In this document: piece after piece, positions 23,081-36,216 of the stretch
Layout of the letters: each line of letters opens with the position of its first letter
Position numbering within the stretch: position 1 is the stretch's first letter
Assembly (NCBI GenBank): GCA_949752795.1
Contig: OX457074.1
Coordinates: forward strand, 32,287,980-32,351,979
DNA: 64,000 bases
Origin: Hyperoodon ampullatus
Lineage: Eukaryota; Chordata; Mammalia; Artiodactyla; Ziphiidae
Direction: 5' to 3'
Translations under genes and position numbers: made by a program
Notes under the pieces: generated by a model
Told to the model about the DNA's origin: nothing
Databases searched by the model: none
The model's input: only the letters and a program-made list of their open reading frames with translations

Positions 23081-24092
23081 GCCCGTCAGCAGGTCTGTTA
23101 ACTCATCCTCAGACCCGGGGCTGGATTGTGACTGTTTCTTACTCAAAATAGCCAGTGCTTATTCTGGGATACCGGCGCTTCTCCGGCTTATCAAATTTTT
23201 ATTTGCTCAGGGATTGGGCGAGCTGGGTGGAAGGCAGCTGGCCTCTGGTTTTCATCTCCTGTTGGTCATCCTGACCTCCTAAGCAGAGTTAGATGCTGCT
23301 GACCGCGGGGTCGCGTTTACAAACAAAACAGAACATTTCTGTACTGTCACACACGCAAACGGGATTTCCTTTAGCCCCCAAAAGTGCATCTTGGTCGGTT
23401 GGGGAGAGATGGTCCAACTGGGACTGGAGTCCTGGGCTGGCAGGTGACGGGTCTGTGTTTGTGGGACAGAGTCAGAACTCGGAACACTTTTTCCAGCGGG
23501 TGATTTTTAAATTTGAATTTGAATGAGGAAATGGAAGCTCTGAGAGGCGCAGCGAATGGTCCAGGTGACTTATCCTTCGAATTGGAGGCAGGGCCGTTTA
23601 ATTAAGACCTGGATCTCAGACTCGGGACACTGCTCTTCACTGACCTTGGCAGGGAGGCCAAGCAGGGACAGGCCACATCCTTGAGGCTGGGCAGAGGCGG
23701 GTGCCTCCCTGGCAGCTGTGGGACATTGGACTGGTGTGACAACCGGGATGGAAAACTTTGCCACACAGGGAGACCGCGAAGAAAAACTTTAGAGATGGGG
23801 TTACTTTATTGATTACGTACGGGTGACTTTATAAACTGCACAGCACTTATCCAAACTTCTTTGGGCAAAATAGCCAACATTTGCAAATTAATGCAAATTT
23901 GCGTGTGTCATAAACAGCCCTGTGATAAGCTACTAGGTGAAGGGTATGTAACATTTTAAAAACACCTCTCAGTAGTACACACTTGTTCTGTGTATTATTT
24001 CTTTAGTGTCAAAACTGTGAAGAGACTGTGCCCTTTGTTAGAGTTTTTAAGAGTTATTCATTCGGGTGCTTGTGTTCCGATTTCTAAGTGAC
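23081..24092. other. intron sequence with a MIR/L2-like patch at 23522-23640
   Basis: GAATGAGGAAATGGAAGCTC...CAGGTGACTTATCC...ACCTGGATCTCAGACTC reads like a MIR or L2 3' region in antisense. The rest shows nothing recognisable. Confidence 0.45.
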
Positions 24093-24478
24093 CTTTTAAT
24101 TTTAATTTAATTTTATTTTTTAAATAAATTATTTATTTATTTATTTATTTTATTTTTGGCTGCGTTGAGTCTTCGTTGCTGCGCGCGGGCTTTCTCTAGT
24201 TGCGGTGAGCGGGGCCTACTCTTCGTTGCGGTGCGCGGGCTTCTCATTGCAGTCGCTTCTCTTGTTGCGGAGCACGGGCTCTAGGCTCGCAGGCTTCAGC
24301 AGTTGCGGCACACAGGCTCAGTAGTTGTGGCTTGTGGGCTCTAGAGCGCAGGCTCAGTAGTTGTGGCGCACAGGCTTAGTTGCTCTGCAGCATGTGGGAT
24401 CTTCCCGGACCAGGGCTCGGACCCATGTCCCCTGCACTGGCAGGTGGACTCTTAACCACTGCGCCACCAGGGAACGCT
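24093..24478 (-). mobile_element. CHR-type SINE (long form), antisense
   Basis: AT-rich (ATTT)n tail, TTTGGCTGCGTTGAGTCTTC, body GCTCTAGGCTCGCAGGCTTC, ending CCACCAGGGAACGC. I did not find a clean target-site duplication. Confidence 0.92.
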
Positions 24479-27435
24479 GATAGATAGGAGATGAAAAGGA
24501 CACTTTATGCCAGTGAGTTATTTTATTGCATTTTTCAGAGTACAAATAATTTCAGAATGGGAACTCAGGCTGATTTGCTGCGAGTAAAGATACCCAATTA
24601 GAAAGTCTTAGGAAGGATTATAATGCTAGAGTATTGTTGGCTGAAAGTGTGTGTATAACTTTAGGTGATCTCCATGCTGTGATGAAATGCTATAGAATGC
24701 GCCAATGAGATCCTGGAAATGAGAGTTTAGTTAAAGATTAACGAATCCTCAATCCCCTTTACCACCTCGCCCGCATGGGAAGCATCGGGGCCTCCCACTG
24801 GCAGGTGTGGTGCATTGGACTAACATCAGAGCAAGTGCTCTGGCGGGGCATCAGAGCAGGGCTCAAGGGCGGGCGGTAGAAACAGGCAGACGAGGCAGAG
24901 CAACAAACGCCCGAGTATGATTTTCACACCCACCTTCTGTCGTGTCAGTTTTGTCCTCTGAGGCGCAGACCCTTAAACAGAATCAGGAATGAAGGAGGGT
25001 TATCAGAGGGGAGAGGGAAGGGGTGGGAAGCAGGACCGGGTCTGGAAAGCCTGTGGACCATGATGCAGACGCACCACCTAGGAATGGAAAAGGAGGGAGC
25101 AGCAAGTGTGGGCAGAGAACCATGCAGGTCCGACCAAGTCCTGGCCAGCTGCCCGGAGCCCCCAGCAGACCGCCCAGGAGAGGAGCCCCAGCTCGGGCAG
25201 TGATGGCCAGTCCTTGGTCCTCTTACTGGAGGCTGCCTGGGAGGAATGTGCCTTAGGCCCAGAAGCCAGGCTGAGTCCCAGTGGCACTGACAGCTGGAGT
25301 GTCAGCTGACCCCAGTCCTTGCAGCTGGACGCCAGGGTCTTTGTCGAATGGAGATCCAAGTGGCGCACCTCCTGGCTGACTCCCTCGGATCCCTGACCTC
25401 AGTTACTCGGACAGGGAGGGGCTGTGAGAGGGTAAATGAGGTAAAAGCCCCATCTCCAACCCCTACCCCACCCCAGCCCCCTCTGCGGGCAGGCCTGAGG
25501 CAGAAGGCGGTTCTCAGCTGCTGCTGCTTTTCTAGCCTTGGAATTGGCTGCTGTGACAGCAAAAGTCTCTTTTGTGGGGTCTGCAGTCCTCTGAGATGAG
25601 TCACTTTTACTGTGGTGTTACAGGAAGGACAGGAGAAATGAATCAAGCAGAAGGCATGAAAGTTTGCACGGATGAGGGCAGCTGGAATCATAGCGTGTTG
25701 ATGACCACACCTCTTACTTCCTAAAAGATCTCAGTTAACAGTCTTTCAGTTTCCAACCAGGTTGTTGGTGCTTGCAAGTCAGAGAGGGCTGCTGGGCATA
25801 GTCGCACGGGTTGCGCACTGTTCAAAGGCAGCTGGGAATAAAGAAATGAGTGGGCCCGGGTGGGGTTGTATCGCTCTGGAGAAAGAGGTGCCATTTTGCC
25901 ATTTTATGTTCACACAGAGGTACCCAGTATGCTAAAGGAGGCGTTAGTTTCTACTTAGGTTTAGAAGCTTAGAAGGCTTTTCCCAGTCTCACAGCTAGCT
26001 GATATCTGCTTACTCTTTGCTTTAAATTTGCATGTATGTGTTTAAACAGTGGCTACCAATGATAGGAAACAAAAGTAAAAGCTTCTCCCCATACTCCCTC
26101 AGGTTCCACTCGGGACTGGTTAGAGCTAATGCTAACTGTGGTTAAAGACGAATCCCACAATAGCCTCTTAAGACAGTAAAAGTTGATTTTTCGCTCATGC
26201 CCCAGTCTAGGGGGAGGTGGGGGCCGTCCAGGGAGTTGTAGGGTTCTTAGAGGCTCAGGCTGGGGAACATTGTCTTCAGGGTCTGGCTCCCCGGTTGTGC
26301 CGGCTCTGGTGGCGGTCAGGAGAGGGGAGAGGGCATGAGGGTCCTGCGGGGGCTGGTGGGGCCAGGCCTGGACGGGGTGCCCGTCATCCCCACCCGCATT
26401 CCACCGGCCAGGCTCAGGGCTGGAAGGCAGCTCAGTCTCAACCACATCTGTGTCAATATTTTCTTACGAAATTTTAGTCAGAAAAATGGAAAGATATATA
26501 TAGTTAACAGCCATAGACCCACCACGTAGAGTCTACAATTAACATTTTGTTACATTTGCTTTATCCTTCTATTCATCCTGCTATCCATCCGTCAGTCCCT
26601 CTTATTTTTTGATGCATTTCAAAGAAATGGTGGTTATCTCTGTAATTCTACATAATATGCTATATCTATGCTATTTCTTGACTTATTAGCTTTGAAGGCT
26701 GTCTACTAACGGTCACTGTGCAAGGTGAGGAATTCAGCACATTTTTACTGCTGTCTTCCTGTCCTCCCCCAGTCCTGCAAGTCATACTGAAATTTTCTAA
26801 ATCTATTGTTAGTAAAGTGTTAATGGTGGAATACAGTTGTTGGTGTTTAGTTGTTCACTGTAAAATTCTTTTAACTTTGCTCGATGAAATTTTCATTCAA
26901 AAAACAAAAATACTAAGGAGATCTTTTATTATTTACCACTTGTATTTCTTGACGGTAACCAACTTGAAACGGTGTCCTTGGTTGGGTAAAGGAGGATATG
27001 CTGTCTCTAAATTTCTTCTGCCTTTTCCCCTACATCCTCCATACCCTATCCTGGCCTACTCTCAACCTTTATTTTTACATGGCTAGAGCATTCTGTTTCT
27101 TAATCAGTATCATTAAATCTTCTGTGCGTGTTTGTAGGTTGATTGTAAAAATTGAAAACCAATCAGCATTTAAAATATTAGGATCCCATGTGTATTATGT
27201 GCTGGAAAATCAGGTAGTGCATTTAGATGTAGAAGAGAAGGAAATGCAATCTTAGGTCATTTAACTTATAATCTGTGACAGACAATATTACTTTAAAAGA
27301 AAAATAGAATGAGTAAGGAGATTGGAAAGTAGTATATTTATTGATACTTTGAAAATTATCTTAACATGGTTTTACCCTCTTATCCACCTCGATTTTATGG
27401 ATTGTTGTGGAGAATTCATTTTCTTCTTAGAGACA
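24479..27435. other. intron sequence without a gene
   Basis: No exon or gene is supported. Around 26470-26660, CATAGACCCACCACGTAGAG...AACATTTTGTTACATTTGC resembles an old antisense LINE fragment. The remaining sequence shows no clear repeat. Confidence 0.45.
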
Positions 27436-27672
27436 CAAGGCATGGTGGTTGAGAGTTTGGGCTCTGGAGCCAGACTCCGTGTTCAAATTCCAGTTTTGTC
27501 ACTTAGTAGCTCTGAGACTTTGGGCAAGTGAGTTAAGCTCTAGAAAAGGGGATAGTAGACAACCTACCTCATGGGGTTGTTGTGGTCATGAATAGGTTGG
27601 AACACATGATGGGTTAGAATAGGCTCACGCGTCACAGAAAGTGCCTGGTAAGGTTTAGTTGTTACTATTCTA
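27436..27672 (+). mobile_element. MIR element (ancient SINE)
   Basis: GGTGGTTGAGAGTTTGGGCT, CTGGAGCCAGACTCCGTGTT, ACTTTGGGCAAGTGAGTTAA, ACCTCATGGGGTTGTTGTGG and AGTGCCTGGTAAG follow the full MIR order, so most of the element is present. Confidence 0.88.
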
Positions 27673-27689
27673 GGCCTTCTGACTTAATG

Positions 27690-29980
27690 TTTCCGTTTGG
27701 ACTTGGTTGCCTTCTGGTCCTGTCTCACTCTCCGGTGAACCCACTGCTTTTTGAATCCTTTTTCTCTTTTCCTGCATTCCCTTTGCTTTGGCTGGAATAT
27801 TTCCTGTGATTCTCTCTGTTGCTGAACTTTTATATATTGTATCATCTCTATGTTCACATTTTTCTTCCAGTTTTCCTATTGCCTTCTAAAATTTCATCAA
27901 CTCTGTTTTCTATTTCCAGTGTATTTTTTTGTGCTCTGTTTTATCTTATTCATAGCAGTTTGGGGTTTTGAGTTAAGGGAGGAGAGGAGTGGAGTTGGGA
28001 GGAGGGCTTGAGCCAATGAGTTAGTGGCTTCTCTTGTCCTTAGTTTTATATTTCAAGGATTCATCAGAGTTTTTACAGTAGTCACAAAGAAGAGAATATA
28101 GCATGCATTTTTCTCAGATGTATTTTGTTCCATAGAAGAATTTCAGAGTGGAACTAGTGTCCTCAGAGACATACTTGGGAAAATGCAGCCTTTTAGGATT
28201 AAAAAGATATATATATCAAAGATCAATGATAACCCATAATAAAAAAAAAAGGTGAGAATATCAGATATATTTGTTACTATAATAAATGTGAGTGGGTTAA
28301 ACTCACTTAAAAAAAGAGCCTCCTCCTCTAGATTAAAACAAAAAACAAAATATATGTGCTGCAGAAAAGCATATTCAGATGTTAGTTTGATTCTTAAAAT
28401 TAAGTCAGTTAAAGTTGTGAATAATAAGAAACGAATTCTAAAGAAAGCTTTCAATTCAGCATCTTGTTATTCTATTTGTAACTCAAGTAAAATTTAATAA
28501 TCATTATTTAAGGGTGATTTATTAATCACTATTTGATTAGTATTTATTAACCAAGTTTTCAAACTTGGTTAATAAATTTTAAATATTTTAAATATTTTAA
28601 ATTGTGTTTATTTAATATAAACACAGTTAAAGTCTGACTGACAAGTCCAGTTTTTAGAAGTCTTATACATTTAATAATAATTCTTAAAAATATAGTGTTT
28701 CTTAAGTCCTCTTATACATCCCCAAACACTCACACATTCTCTCTTTATATGTGTGTGTATATAGATGCACACTTTCAATTACACATTTTAAATTAGAATC
28801 TTGAGGCTGATCAGTAACTCTTGGTAGGTCCAGTTCTCTTAAACATTAAAACACGTAATTCCAAAATGCAGGTATTTCTTAATACATACTACTATTACTA
28901 CTTGTTTAATTATTCTGAATATTTTTATCCTTGATTCTAACCTCTCAAATTAAAATATGTTTACTTAAGTGTTTTACTCCAAATAATAAATGGTATTGGG
29001 ATTTCATCTCATATAATTTTGGGGTTGCCTTCTCAGTTTGCTGAGGTTTTTTAACCAGCAGAGATTTCTGGCAGGAACAGGGACGGGATTCTTACCCATA
29101 GCAGGCAGAGCACCTTTTGCTGTGGTTGGGGCACATTCTTGAGCAGTTGGGTTTGCGCCCATGCAAAGATAATCCACGTGTGATGCACTGTCTCAACCTT
29201 TATCTGAGGATATCTCTCTTATGCCTTCAATCTTACAGATAGGGTAGAGAATTCTAGTTTCAAAATCCTTGTAATCTCTCTGTGACACTAACTTCAAAAC
29301 TTGAAGAAGGAAGTGGTCATAATGCCCATGTACCTTAGATTCAAATTACATTTTACGTAATTCCTGTAGCTCCTGACAGGAGTCTGAGACCTCCATTCAA
29401 ATGGCTGGCCGTATCACTTGATTAGGGTTTGCACGTCTTTGGGACTTAAAATATGTAAACGTTTTCCCATCTGACTCAGAAGACCTTTGACTTGATACAA
29501 CTCTGCCTGCCTTTCTTAACACTTTGTCTCTTAAGGCGGTGTCTTTCTTGATAGTAAAGCAAAATGTGATTTAATTGTGGCTATTGCTCACGCCTCTGCC
29601 TGGCTTACAGTGTGACTATAGTATCAGTTAAAGACACACACCACAGAGTACCTTAAATCAGACAGGACCTTCTTTATTGATAAAAGTACAATTCAAGAAG
29701 AAAAAGTAGCAGTTACAAAATGCAGTATACTAACTAGCAAAACCGTGGAAGTGATTAAAGCAAAAGCTATTAGAAATGCCTGAAAAAACTCACATGTGAA
29801 ATGAGAGACTTCAACCTGTGCCTTACAGTTTTTCTAGATTGTTTGTGGAATGGTTAAAACATTGATCTGTTCTAGACCAGAAAGAAAACCTTATTACCAT
29901 CTCTTAAGGGAAATTTTACTGGTCACTGTGTGATTGTAAGGCAATAAAACTGTAGGAATAAAAATTGAAAATTTAAAAAC
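27690..29980. other. AT-rich intron with diverged LINE pieces and a palindrome
   Basis: The 28190-28400 part (AAGATCAATGATAACCC... TATGTGCTGCAGAAAAGCAT) resembles an old sense L1 ORF2 fragment. 27735-27950 looks like another old LINE piece. 28640-29980 holds nothing I recognise. Confidence 0.4.
28542..28577. repeat. near-perfect palindrome, 17-bp arms
   Basis: Arms 28542-28558 and 28561-28577 (ATTTATTAACCAAGTTT and its exact reverse complement) are separated by two bases. A second inverted repeat (TGTGTTTATTT / AATATAAACACA) follows at about 28603-28626. Confidence 0.9.
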
Positions 29981-29984
29981 TTAA

Positions 29985-30200
29985 TCCATCTGGGTACAGC
30001 GTGGTGTGACTATAGTTCATTATAATGTATTGCACATTTGAAAGTTGCTGGGAGGGTAAATCATTTTGTAAGTGTTGGTGACCGATGATAACCAGACTTA
30101 TTGTGGTGGTCATTTCACAGTGTGTACAAATATCCAGTCATTATGTTGTATACCTGAAACTAATATAATGTTGTTTGTCAATTATACCTAAAAAAAAAAA
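29985..30200 (+). mobile_element. old L1 3' end
   Basis: GTGGTCATTTCACAGTGTGT, ATTATGTTGTATACCTGAAA and GTTTGTCAATTATACCT followed by A10 match the 3' end of mammalian L1M-type elements in the sense direction. Confidence 0.75.
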
Positions 30201-30455
30201 CTATTTGGAAATTGATGCAAATAGGAACTAAAAACTATAATTCACATCATTTAGAAAAATAGTTATGAAATACTTCATAAAGTTACAAATAGCAAGCAAA
30301 TTCATTTCTCTGAAAGCTTTTGTTATCATAAATGAAGTGCAGAAAATTAGAAAATAAACAACAAAAGATATCTGGGAAAACAGGAGGGAGTTTTTTTAAA
30401 GGGGCAGAAATTAATGAAGTAAATTATGACAGCATCTGTTCCCCCTTCTCCTACC

Positions 30456-30530
30456 CTCAGCACCTGGCAGGTGGCCTGGCACATGGTTGGCACTTAGTAA
30501 ATATTTGTTAAATGAATATATGAATTAACA
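30456..30530 (+). mobile_element. L2/MIR-type 3' end
   Basis: GGCCTGGCACATGGTTGGCA followed by TAGTAAATATTTGTTAAATG is the typical 3' end of LINE2 or MIR. Confidence 0.65.
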
Positions 30531-30544
30531 AAAAAGAAAAAAAA

Positions 30545-31850
30545 ACCGCTAGAATTGAAAAATCTAAGAGTAGGTCCTTTGTTAAAACAATAAAGTAGAT
30601 AAAGCTGTAGTTAAACTTAGAAAAAAACCCCACAAATACCCCAAATTAGTAATGTAAGAATGTATGTAATCAGAGATGTGGAGATCTTAAAAAAGAGAAA
30701 AAAATAGAAATTTTTGATGAAATTGAAATTTTCTAGGAAAATGAAATTACCAAAATCAATTCATGAAGTAATGAGATACTTGGGCAGAAAAATAATCTTG
30801 GAAGACATCACAAAGTGACTTAAGAAAAAAAGCTCCAAAAAGAATCTTGAACCCAGATGGTGTTACAGGCAGAGTTTTTCAAAGATCAGAACAATAGAAT
30901 TTCTGTGCTATTTAAAAATGTCTAATGCATCGTTTCCCAAAGATTATTATATTAGAGAAGGTGCAGATAATGGTTTAAGGTATATACTGATGACTAGTTC
31001 TTATTTTAATAATTAAATTAAAATGTGTTAGAAAAACTGTAACTAGTTCATCGAATCTGTGTTGCTTAGGACAGGGTTAGGTTTTTAAAAAAGTGAGTCG
31101 ATACTAAGTTTATGCAGAAAAATATTAAATATACAATAGGACAGGTAAATGCAAATACTGCCAAAAATGTAAAGGTGATACTCAAATAACAGAAGCTTGA
31201 AAAATACTCCAAAGTACATAAAAGATGGAGAGCATTTCAATTTATTTTGACAGAAGCAGTGCTAATACTATCAACAATCATCCTGATACCAGAGCCTTTC
31301 AGAGAGAGAGGAAAAAAGAAACCCGGAGGACAGTATGGAGTGCACATCCCGGCTGAAATATAAGCCAAATTTACTCCAGCGATGCCTTTTTAAAATATTA
31401 CATCCACTGGTTAAAAAAAAAAAAAGGTTAATTCCAAGAATGCAATAATAGTATTATATAAATAGAATTTACAACATCAGTAAATTTAAAGAGGAAAAAA
31501 ATTCATCTTACTGTATGTCAGTAATGCATTTAATAACACTTAACATCTACTTCATAAACATTTAATAGGAATGAATGGATTCTTTCTTAAGATAATAAAT
31601 AAAATGGTCTGAAAGCCACACACACCATGCTTAACAGGAAACTAAAAACATTCCTTCAAAGGTCAGGAAAAAAACAGTGGTGCCCATAGAGGACGTTGTT
31701 TTCAGATAGACTAGCCAAGGCAGTAAGATTTTTTTTTTTAAGGTTTATTAAAAATGAGACAAAATTAGCATTATTTATAGAGACTGTAATTCTTCTGTTA
31801 TAATAGCCAAGAAGATCAACTGAAAAACTATTAGAACTAGTGAGAATACA
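30545..31850 (+). mobile_element. old L1 (L1M-type) ORF2 fragment, sense
   Basis: The A-rich text includes TAGGTCCTTTGTTAAAACAA, ACCCAGATGGTGTTACAGGC and CAATCATCCTGATACCAGAG. These correspond in order to L1 ORF2 reverse-transcriptase-region sequence. It has many stops and small gaps. Confidence 0.6.
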
Positions 31851-32398
31851 GTAAGGTAACCAGCTTGGAAATGCACGTATAGTCCTATATGTGCGAACAT
31901 GCATATACGTGCGTCCATGTGTGTATGTAGATGTGTGTAGGACCGTAGCTTTCTTTAAGTTAATGATAACCGGAAACAAGGGTTTATTAAAAGGTCACAT
32001 TCATGGCGTGAGCCTGGGGAGAAATGGGTGTGTGAGGCCCTCTGTGATGAACTGTGAGCTCTCCACTCTGAGCTGGATGCTCATGATCACAAGATGGATG
32101 TCCCCTGTTACACGGAGGAATTATCCTTCACATATTACAGGTTTTAAGGTCAGAAACAGTTGCTGAGTTTTGTAAAATGCCTCTTGGGCATCGCTCTTGA
32201 GATTATGATTTTTCTTTTTAGGCAGAATAATGTGATGGATTTGAAATTTTTCACCTTATAATGAAATTTTCAATCAGGTTTTTCTTAAATCCTCCTCTTG
32301 GGAAAAAAACCTTTTTAACAGGAAAGGTGAATTATCAGTTAAAGCTTTTCTTGGTCCCTTGTTGCCTTGTATGTAAAAAAGGGTGTGTGTGCAGGGTT
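31851..32398. other. intron sequence, nothing recognised
   Basis: No exon, gene or clear repeat seen. Confidence 0.45.
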
Positions 32399-32411
32399 TT
32401 CTGCTACCTTT

Positions 32412-32633
32412 TTTTTTTTTTTTTTTTTTTTTTGCGATACGCGGGCCTCTCACTGTTGTGGCCTCTCCCATTGCGGAGCACAGGCTCCGGAGGCGCAGGC
32501 CCAGCGGCCACGGCCCACGGGCCCACGGGCCCAGCCGCTCTGCGGCACGCGGGATCCTCTCAGACGGGGGCACGATCCCGCGTCCCCTGCATTGGCAGGC
32601 GGACTCTCAACCACTGCGCCACCAGGGAAGCCC
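32412..32633 (-). mobile_element. CHR-type SINE (young, short form), antisense
   Basis: Poly-T, then GCGATACGCGGGCCTCTCAC, ending CCACCAGGGAAGCCC. A perfect duplication TTCTGCTACCTTT lies at 32399-32411 and 32634-32646. Confidence 0.97.
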
Positions 32634-32646
32634 TTCTGCTACCTTT

Positions 32647-35600
32647 AACATTCTGTGACTTTGGGGATGGAGGAGAATGGGATTTCACCTGGGGAGTGTG
32701 TTGCCCGAATGTGCTTTAGGTATGAGATTTCTAGTCTGTTGAGTCCTGTTTTACTTTCTTTAAGTGTTGTTACGGCTTCAATCAGCTGAGACCAGACTGT
32801 GTAGTAGTATCATAGAAGCAGCATTAAAACATGGAGAATTTCGAAGGTTTCGGTGTATCCTTATGAAGACCTTGATGGCAGCTGTCCCTTGTATTGCCAG
32901 GGAATTTTTGAATTCTCAGGAGAAAGTAGGTTTGATATTTCAAAATTAATGCAGTTGGCCAAATATTTAAAATTGAGGTTAAAAAAATCATTTAATGTTA
33001 TGAAATTCAGAAAAGCTTCTTTCACAGAAAGAGTTTTTCTGCATTCCACACCACTACAGAGATAAGCCAGATATCCTGGGCTGAGGACTCCCTGGGGGGC
33101 TGGCCAGGACATTGCCCTCATCTCCTTCCCTGCCTGTCACAGAGGCCATCCCCCTGTCATAACTCAGATCTATTCGTAAATATTCTCTTACCAGTGTCCT
33201 TCTGCCTCTGCTCGTTTTGTAAAACCCGTGCTCTGTTTCTCTAGTCTTTTCTCCTTTACCCCTTATCCTCCCTCATTTCCAGCTGCTTGTTCCAAATTAA
33301 ACCTAATTACGATGAGTGTTAAGATTAGGGGTTTTGATCAACTTGGAAAGTAAAGTCATAAGTTTTGACCTGAAACTATATCCAGGAAAGAACCAGTGCC
33401 AACCACCTTCAGAGCCCTTGAAAATCCCCTTTGTTTTATCTGCCAAAGAATTCATCTCCTTCCTCTAAATGGTCCTGCTTTTCTCTCTGGCACCAGTAGC
33501 CACATTAAAAAACAAAACAAAACAAAACAACTTGGAAGGTTAAGTTATCAGCAGTCTAACCACCTCTTCTGATTTATAAACAGATGAACAAAGACCCTAT
33601 TCAGAGGCTCACATGGGCATAGAACTATCATGAAAATTATCTGTTTGTGGTTTTATTTTGGTCTCTTCTGCCCCCTCTTCAGTCTGAGTGCGTTACACTG
33701 TGCCAGAGTTACGTGGAATTACATGCTTGCAAGCTGGACCAAAGATGTGGCAGAAGAGTGTCTTTCTGCAGGTTCACAGTGTTGGGGAGGGGTGTGCCTT
33801 TGTGTGTGTTGTGTGTGTGTGTGTCCCTCACAACTTGCCTGGCATCCTAACCTTCTGTGGCTTTCTGCTTTTGTGCTTTCTGCCTTGGTAGGGATTTTCA
33901 ATCAGTAATTCTAGGCGATTAAGAAAAAAGAAAAAATGAAAACGAAGAGATAACAGTGATTCCATTTTAATGTGATCTGTACATTAAAACAACCTCTTCT
34001 CTGTAGTAAATTCTGGTATCCGGAGTCTTACGCTACCCACTTCGGATGCAAAATCATCCCCAGAAGTATTACCGACGTCCTCCTTTTGTTTACTCAGGTC
34101 GTCACTGTCCATGTCAGTTCTGTCCCCAGTCTTGACTCTGGGGTGCCCTGGGGCTCCTTGATGGCTGCAGTCAGTCCACACGGGGTCATGTGTTGGTCAC
34201 ATTCTGGCCTCCCCCCGTCACTTATCTCTTGCCGCAAGTGTGTTCCCATGCACCTGGAAACCAGTAACCAAAGCTGCCAGATGTGTCTAAAGCAGAGGTG
34301 CTTCTCCTGTTGATGAAAGAGTGTGAAGTTTAGGGCCCAGACATGTTTACCGTCTCTGGAGATCTCTTCTTGTTCCCGTTAATGACAACATCGCAGGAGG
34401 CCCAAGGGCCGTCCAGGTGAGCCTTAGCCAGGGCCTCCACGCGCACCTGTGTAGTCACGTGCGGTTCCTGCCTAAGGCGTGGCCTCTGTGTCCCGTGACC
34501 CCCCCTCCCCCGGTCCTTGCCCCTTTCCTGGGATGCTCCTGTCACCGGACTCAAGCCGGCCGCGGGTTACCCTGCCCGCCACCGTCCCAGCCAACGCCCG
34601 CCGCCCGTTGGTTTACTCTTGTTACCTTCACCATCAAAAGTGCCGCCATTGGGAAGATAAACGATACCTTTAACCTCCTCCTCATCCTCCCAGGCCTCAG
34701 CTCACATGTGGCCTCCCCAGGTGGACCTTTCCCCACCAGCCTGGGCAGGCTCCCTTCTCCCCCCGCGGGGGCGGGGAGGGGGGAAGATTCTTTGTGTGGT
34801 TGCTGAACAGCCCCTGGGGCGGGGCGGGGCTGGGCTGGGGTTTGTGCGAAGTAGTGAAAGTTAGACTTCTTTCCGTGAGAGGACAGGCCGGAGCAGGGCC
34901 TGACCGGGAGGAGGGAGAGAGGAGATGCTTGGGGGGCCGGGGAGGGAGGTGAGATGGAAGAGGAGAAAGGGAGGAAGAAACAAGGGGACATGGTCTGTGT
35001 GGGAGGGGGGAGTCACTGATGTGATCCTGGGCATCGTCCCTCAAGGAATTCTAATCCCCTCTTCCCCTCAAGGCTGTAGCATCAGATTTGAGTGCTTCAG
35101 AAATGAGACAGTCAGTGTGCACAATGCAGGGAGGGGGTTGATTCTACACGGATTGCGTGAAATAAACTGCGTCTTCTCTCCGTGATAGGCCATATATTAC
35201 ACAGAGCCCTGGATTCAGAGACAGACGCTGGAGGTTCATTTCTCCTTTTCATGTTGATCAGATGAGGGCCTGAGCTGTATTCGTGACGTCCCTTCCACCT
35301 TTTAGAAGAAGTGCATGATTCCATGGGATGCTTTGGAGACGCCAGACTAGAAGGCATTTTGAGTTTCTAGAGTACTGTTTTTTTCCCCCAATTGCAGGCC
35401 AGAAAGGAAAACTTCCAAATAAGGGTGCATGAGCTACTCTGGGAAACAAAGGGAAATCATACTAAAATACAAGTCTAGCCTTTGCCTTGGCATGAAAAGA
35501 ATGCAGACTGCTGACTGACCTAAAGGTTTCTGTTTTATTTCATATTTAGGTGAAATGGGCAGCTTTGACCATTATTCCCAAAGAAGTTGCTATTTAGACT

Positions 35601-36216
35601 TTAAAGGTGTTTGTGTAATACCGAGTGGATTATATTATCCTTGAGAGCCTCGTGCTCACTTTTATCTATGAGACTGCCATGCTTCATTGTCTGTGTATCA
35701 GGAGCAGCTCCTGAAAGCCAAATTTAGAAAAAATTAATCTAAGCCCACAGATGTTGACAGTAGACGTTCAGTCAGCACCCCATCTGATAACCATCACAGG
35801 CATTGCTAGGTCACTTCCCCACAGTGTAGCCGTTTAAACAGAAGGAACGGTTCAGTGATTGTGGTGGTTTGACTCACTGGGTAGCACCAGACGGAACCGT
35901 CAGGATTACACCCAAGGATGAGAAGCATGTGATGTCGAGGGGGATGAACAAAGCTGAGTGCAGAGTTGTGTGTGTGCCGATTATGTCTTTGTGGAAGTAC
36001 GGTACAGAGGATGTGGATGGGCAAACCTCCTTTACTTCCGGAGTGTCTGGAAGTTTTGGGATGGGGCCTGAGCTCCACATGTCATATTTCCCTCCACTCC
36101 CTTTGGCTCCTTACTTTGCCTTTCAGACCTTTATTTACCTGTGTGGATCTCTTGGCAGTTGAGCTTTTGACTTCTGATTGAAGAAATAATAAGACGAATT
36201 AAAACGAAATAAGACT
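32647..36216. other. intron sequence without a gene
   Basis: I see an (AAAAC)n run near 33513-33540, a GT-rich run near 33797-33832, and a GC-rich polypurine/polypyrimidine zone at 34480-35000. Frames there are low-complexity shadows on opposite strands. Confidence 0.45.

Noticed and set aside
22253..23146. 297-codon minus-strand frame in the CpG island
   Set aside because: GC-rich low-stop sequence; its repeated PPTSSTY-like segments are just the GC-box tandem repeat read backwards. Antisense transcription is possible but no protein is supported.
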